Source: a bacterium (GTDB lineage Bacteria; UBP14; UBA6098; B30-G16). Taken from it: 7,149 nucleotides of DNA. The stretch lies in NCBI GenBank assembly GCA_027064665.1, contig JAMOPH010000364.1, forward strand, positions 1 through 7,149. The letters run 5' to 3'. This document shows, one piece after another, positions 5,729 to 7,149 of the stretch (position 1 is the first letter of the stretch; each line of letters opens with the position of its first letter). Both the position numbers and the translations under genes were made by a program. The notes beneath the pieces were generated by a model, which was not told the origin of the DNA, searched no databases, and was given only the letters and a program-made list of their open reading frames with translations.

Positions 5729-6484
5729 ATGAGTGGACATTCAAAGTGGCACCAGATAAGGCACAAAAAAGCCGCCGTGGATGCCAAGCGCGGCAAATTG
5801 TTCACCAAACTGATTCGCGAGATTACAATTGCGGCAAAGCAAGGCGGCGGCGACCCGGATATGAACCCACGCCTGCGCACCGCTATTGAGGCTGCCAAAG
5901 CCGCAAATATGCCCGCCGAAAACATCGAACGCGCCATCAAAAAGGGCACCGGCGAACTTGAGGGAGTCTCCTACGAGGAGGTCGTCTATGAGGGATACGG
6001 TCCCGGCGGCGTGGCGATTATGATTGAGGCGGTCACCGACAACAAAAACCGCACAGTCGCAGAAATCAGACACATCTTCTCAAAATACGGCGGGAACTTA
6101 GGCGAAACCGGCTGCGTCTCGTGGATGTTCACCAAAACCGGGATGATTCTGGTTCCCAAGGAGGGCACCGACCCCGACAAACTTCTTGAGGTTGCCCTTG
6201 AGGCAGGCGCCGAGGACTTCAAGGACGAGGAGGGCACGGAATTCTTTGAAATCTATGCCCAGCCCTCAGACCTTATGAGTCTCAAAGACGCCCTCACCCA
6301 AGCCGGTTTCAAGGTGGAATCCGCCGAAATTACCGCAATTCCGCAAAGCACTGTGCGGGTTGAGGGCAAGGACGCCGAAAAACTGCTCAAACTCCTTGAG
6401 GCGCTTGAGGACCACGACGATGTCCAGAAGGTCCACTCCAATATGGATATCCCCGACGAGGTTATGAGCGCCCTCGGAGGATAA
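5729..6484 (+). CDS. yebC: YebC/TACO1-family protein
   Basis: This 251-residue protein is full length for the family. It begins with the hallmark MSGHSKWHQIRHKKAAVDAK and continues with NMPAENIERAIKKG (60-73), YEGYGPGGVAIMIE (87-100), NKNRT (105-109) and GGNLGETGCVSWMF (111-124), covering all three YebC domains. Members were first described as DNA-binding transcription regulators (PmpR); more recent work on the family and on mitochondrial TACO1 supports a role on the ribosome in relieving stalls at proline-rich sequences. Both are family knowledge, not visible here. The start at 5729 is chosen because GGAGGAGG lies six bases upstream and the conserved N-terminus begins there. The frame is open upstream to an ATG at 5630, but that stretch contains the promoter and has no ribosome site. 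A comF gene follows in the same frame after 15 bases, whereas ruvC is the commoner neighbour in many bacteria. Confidence 0.95.
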   Translation: MSGHSKWHQIRHKKAAVDAKRGKLFTKLIREITIAAKQGGGDPDMNPRLRTAIEAAKAANMPAENIERAIKKGTGELEGVSYEEVVYEGYGPGGVAIMIEAVTDNKNRTVAEIRHIFSKYGGNLGETGCVSWMFTKTGMILVPKEGTDPDKLLEVALEAGAEDFKDEEGTEFFEIYAQPSDLMSLKDALTQAGFKVESAEITAIPQSTVRVEGKDAEKLLKLLEALEDHDDVQKVHSNMDIPDEVMSALGG

Positions 6485-6499
6485 CACGCCAACACACAA

Positions 6500-7149
6500 T
6501 TGGCGCTGGGAATACTAAAATCTCTGTGGCAGGGACTTTTAGATTTTCTGTATCCGCCGGTTTGCGCACTCTGCGGCGAACCGGCTGATTTTGTCATATG
6601 CCAAAAGTGCGCTGGCTCGCTGACGGAGATGAAATTTGCCTACTGCCCGGTGTGTGAGGGTCCCATCGCCGCAGAGCAAAGCACCTGTCCGCGAAATCAT
6701 CCGAAAGGTCCGGTGGATTTTGTGCGCCCGCTGGCGGAATTTGACCCTCAGCACCGCCAACTCATCCACGCCTTCAAATACGACGGTCTGGTGGACATCG
6801 GCAAATTTTTCGGCGAGAAAATCGGGAAAGTTGTAAAATCCGAGGCGCACTTTGAGGAGTATGATTTTTTCATCCCGGTGCCGCTGCACAAAAACCGTTT
6901 TCGCGAAAGAACCTACAATCAGGCGGAAATTCTGGCAAAGCGCGCATCAGACATCTCCGGCAAACCTGTGATAACGGATTTGGTAATTCGCACGCGGCAC
7001 ACCAAAAGCCAGACGAAACTTTCGCCGGCAGAAAGGCGCGAGAATGTCCGCGGGGCATTTGCGGTCACCCGCCCGCAGGATGTCCGCGGAAAATCGTTCA
7101 TAATCGTTGATGATGTGGTCACCACGGGCGCCACCACCGGAGAAATCGC
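6500..7149 (+). CDS. comF: ComF-family phosphoribosyltransferase-like protein, 3' end off window
   Basis: The visible 216 codons show the ComF/GntX plan: a hydrophobic N-terminus (GLLDFLYPP), a cysteine zinc-binding region with CALC (22-25), CQKC (34-37) and CPVC (49-52) plus Cys63, the conserved HAFKYDG segment, IPVPLHKNRFRERTYNQAE, the TKSQTKLSPAERRENVRGAF block, and the PRPP-binding motif IIVDDVVTTGAT (about 201-212) just before the window ends. In naturally competent bacteria ComF works with the helicase ComFA in bringing DNA into the cytoplasm; elsewhere its role is unclear. No ATG or GTG is available before the cysteine region, so TTG at 6500 is proposed: it gives a normal ComF N-terminus. 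There is no good ribosome site at the right distance (GGAGG at 6476-6480 is 19 bases away), so translation is probably coupled to yebC, whose stop lies 15 bases upstream. The start remains uncertain; the family assignment does not. Confidence 0.9.
   Translation, partial: MALGILKSLWQGLLDFLYPPVCALCGEPADFVICQKCAGSLTEMKFAYCPVCEGPIAAEQSTCPRNHPKGPVDFVRPLAEFDPQHRQLIHAFKYDGLVDIGKFFGEKIGKVVKSEAHFEEYDFFIPVPLHKNRFRERTYNQAEILAKRASDISGKPVITDLVIRTRHTKSQTKLSPAERRENVRGAFAVTRPQDVRGKSFIIVDDVVTTGATTGEI

Noticed and set aside
1..7149. Mobile elements, CRISPR arrays, phage or toxin-antitoxin systems
   Set aside because: I found no transposase, integrase, evenly spaced short repeats, or paired small genes. The only repeats are the intragenic modules and the two promoter palindromes.

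Overview
The window (7,149 bases) is from a bacterium. Shine-Dalgarno sites are strong (AGGAGG class), promoters look like housekeeping sigma-70 type with perfect TTGACA -35 boxes, and the tRNA gene does not encode CCA. The large secreted protein, with choice-of-anchor J / MAM-like and carboxypeptidase-regulatory-like modules, is of the kind common in the FCB superphylum and in uncultivated candidate phyla such as Cloacimonadota or WOR-3. The strong Shine-Dalgarno sites and TTGACA boxes argue against a typical Bacteroidota. This placement is inference; no marker gene fixes the phylum.

Layout. Bases 1-3387 (minus) hold the 5' 1,129 codons of a very large secreted multidomain protein whose C-terminus lies off the left edge. 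It opens with a signal peptide, followed by a choice-of-anchor J-like domain, an Ig-like region, a nidogen-like region, then alternating carboxypeptidase-regulatory-like and MAM-like modules. Bases 3388-3539 form a compact divergent promoter region. Bases 3540-4640 (plus) encode butyrate kinase (buk), followed by an intrinsic terminator. Bases 4696-5238 (minus, convergent to buk) encode a small NYN-domain protein whose usual first acidic active-site residue is replaced by glycine. Bases 5239-5538 have no protein gene. They hold a structured leader in front of the NYN gene (two strong hairpins, the second resembling an intrinsic terminator), a promoter for it, and a terminator for the tRNA. Bases 5539-5612 (minus) are tRNA-Arg(ACG). 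Bases 5729-6484 (plus) are a YebC/TACO1-family gene, followed 15 bases later, in the same frame, by a ComF-family phosphoribosyltransferase gene that starts at TTG and runs off the right edge.

How the parts relate. The genes look like separate small transcription units rather than one pathway: secreted protein, butyrate kinase, NYN protein, tRNA, and a yebC-comF pair. Both divergent intergenic regions (3456-3474 and 5647-5665) use the same architecture. Two perfect TTGACA -35 boxes lie back to back, 7 bases apart, and form a 19-base inverted repeat with 7-base arms.

No clearly new multi-gene system is visible. The observations most worth following are the structured leader of the NYN gene, the active-site substitution in that NYN protein, and the repeated back-to-back promoter motif.
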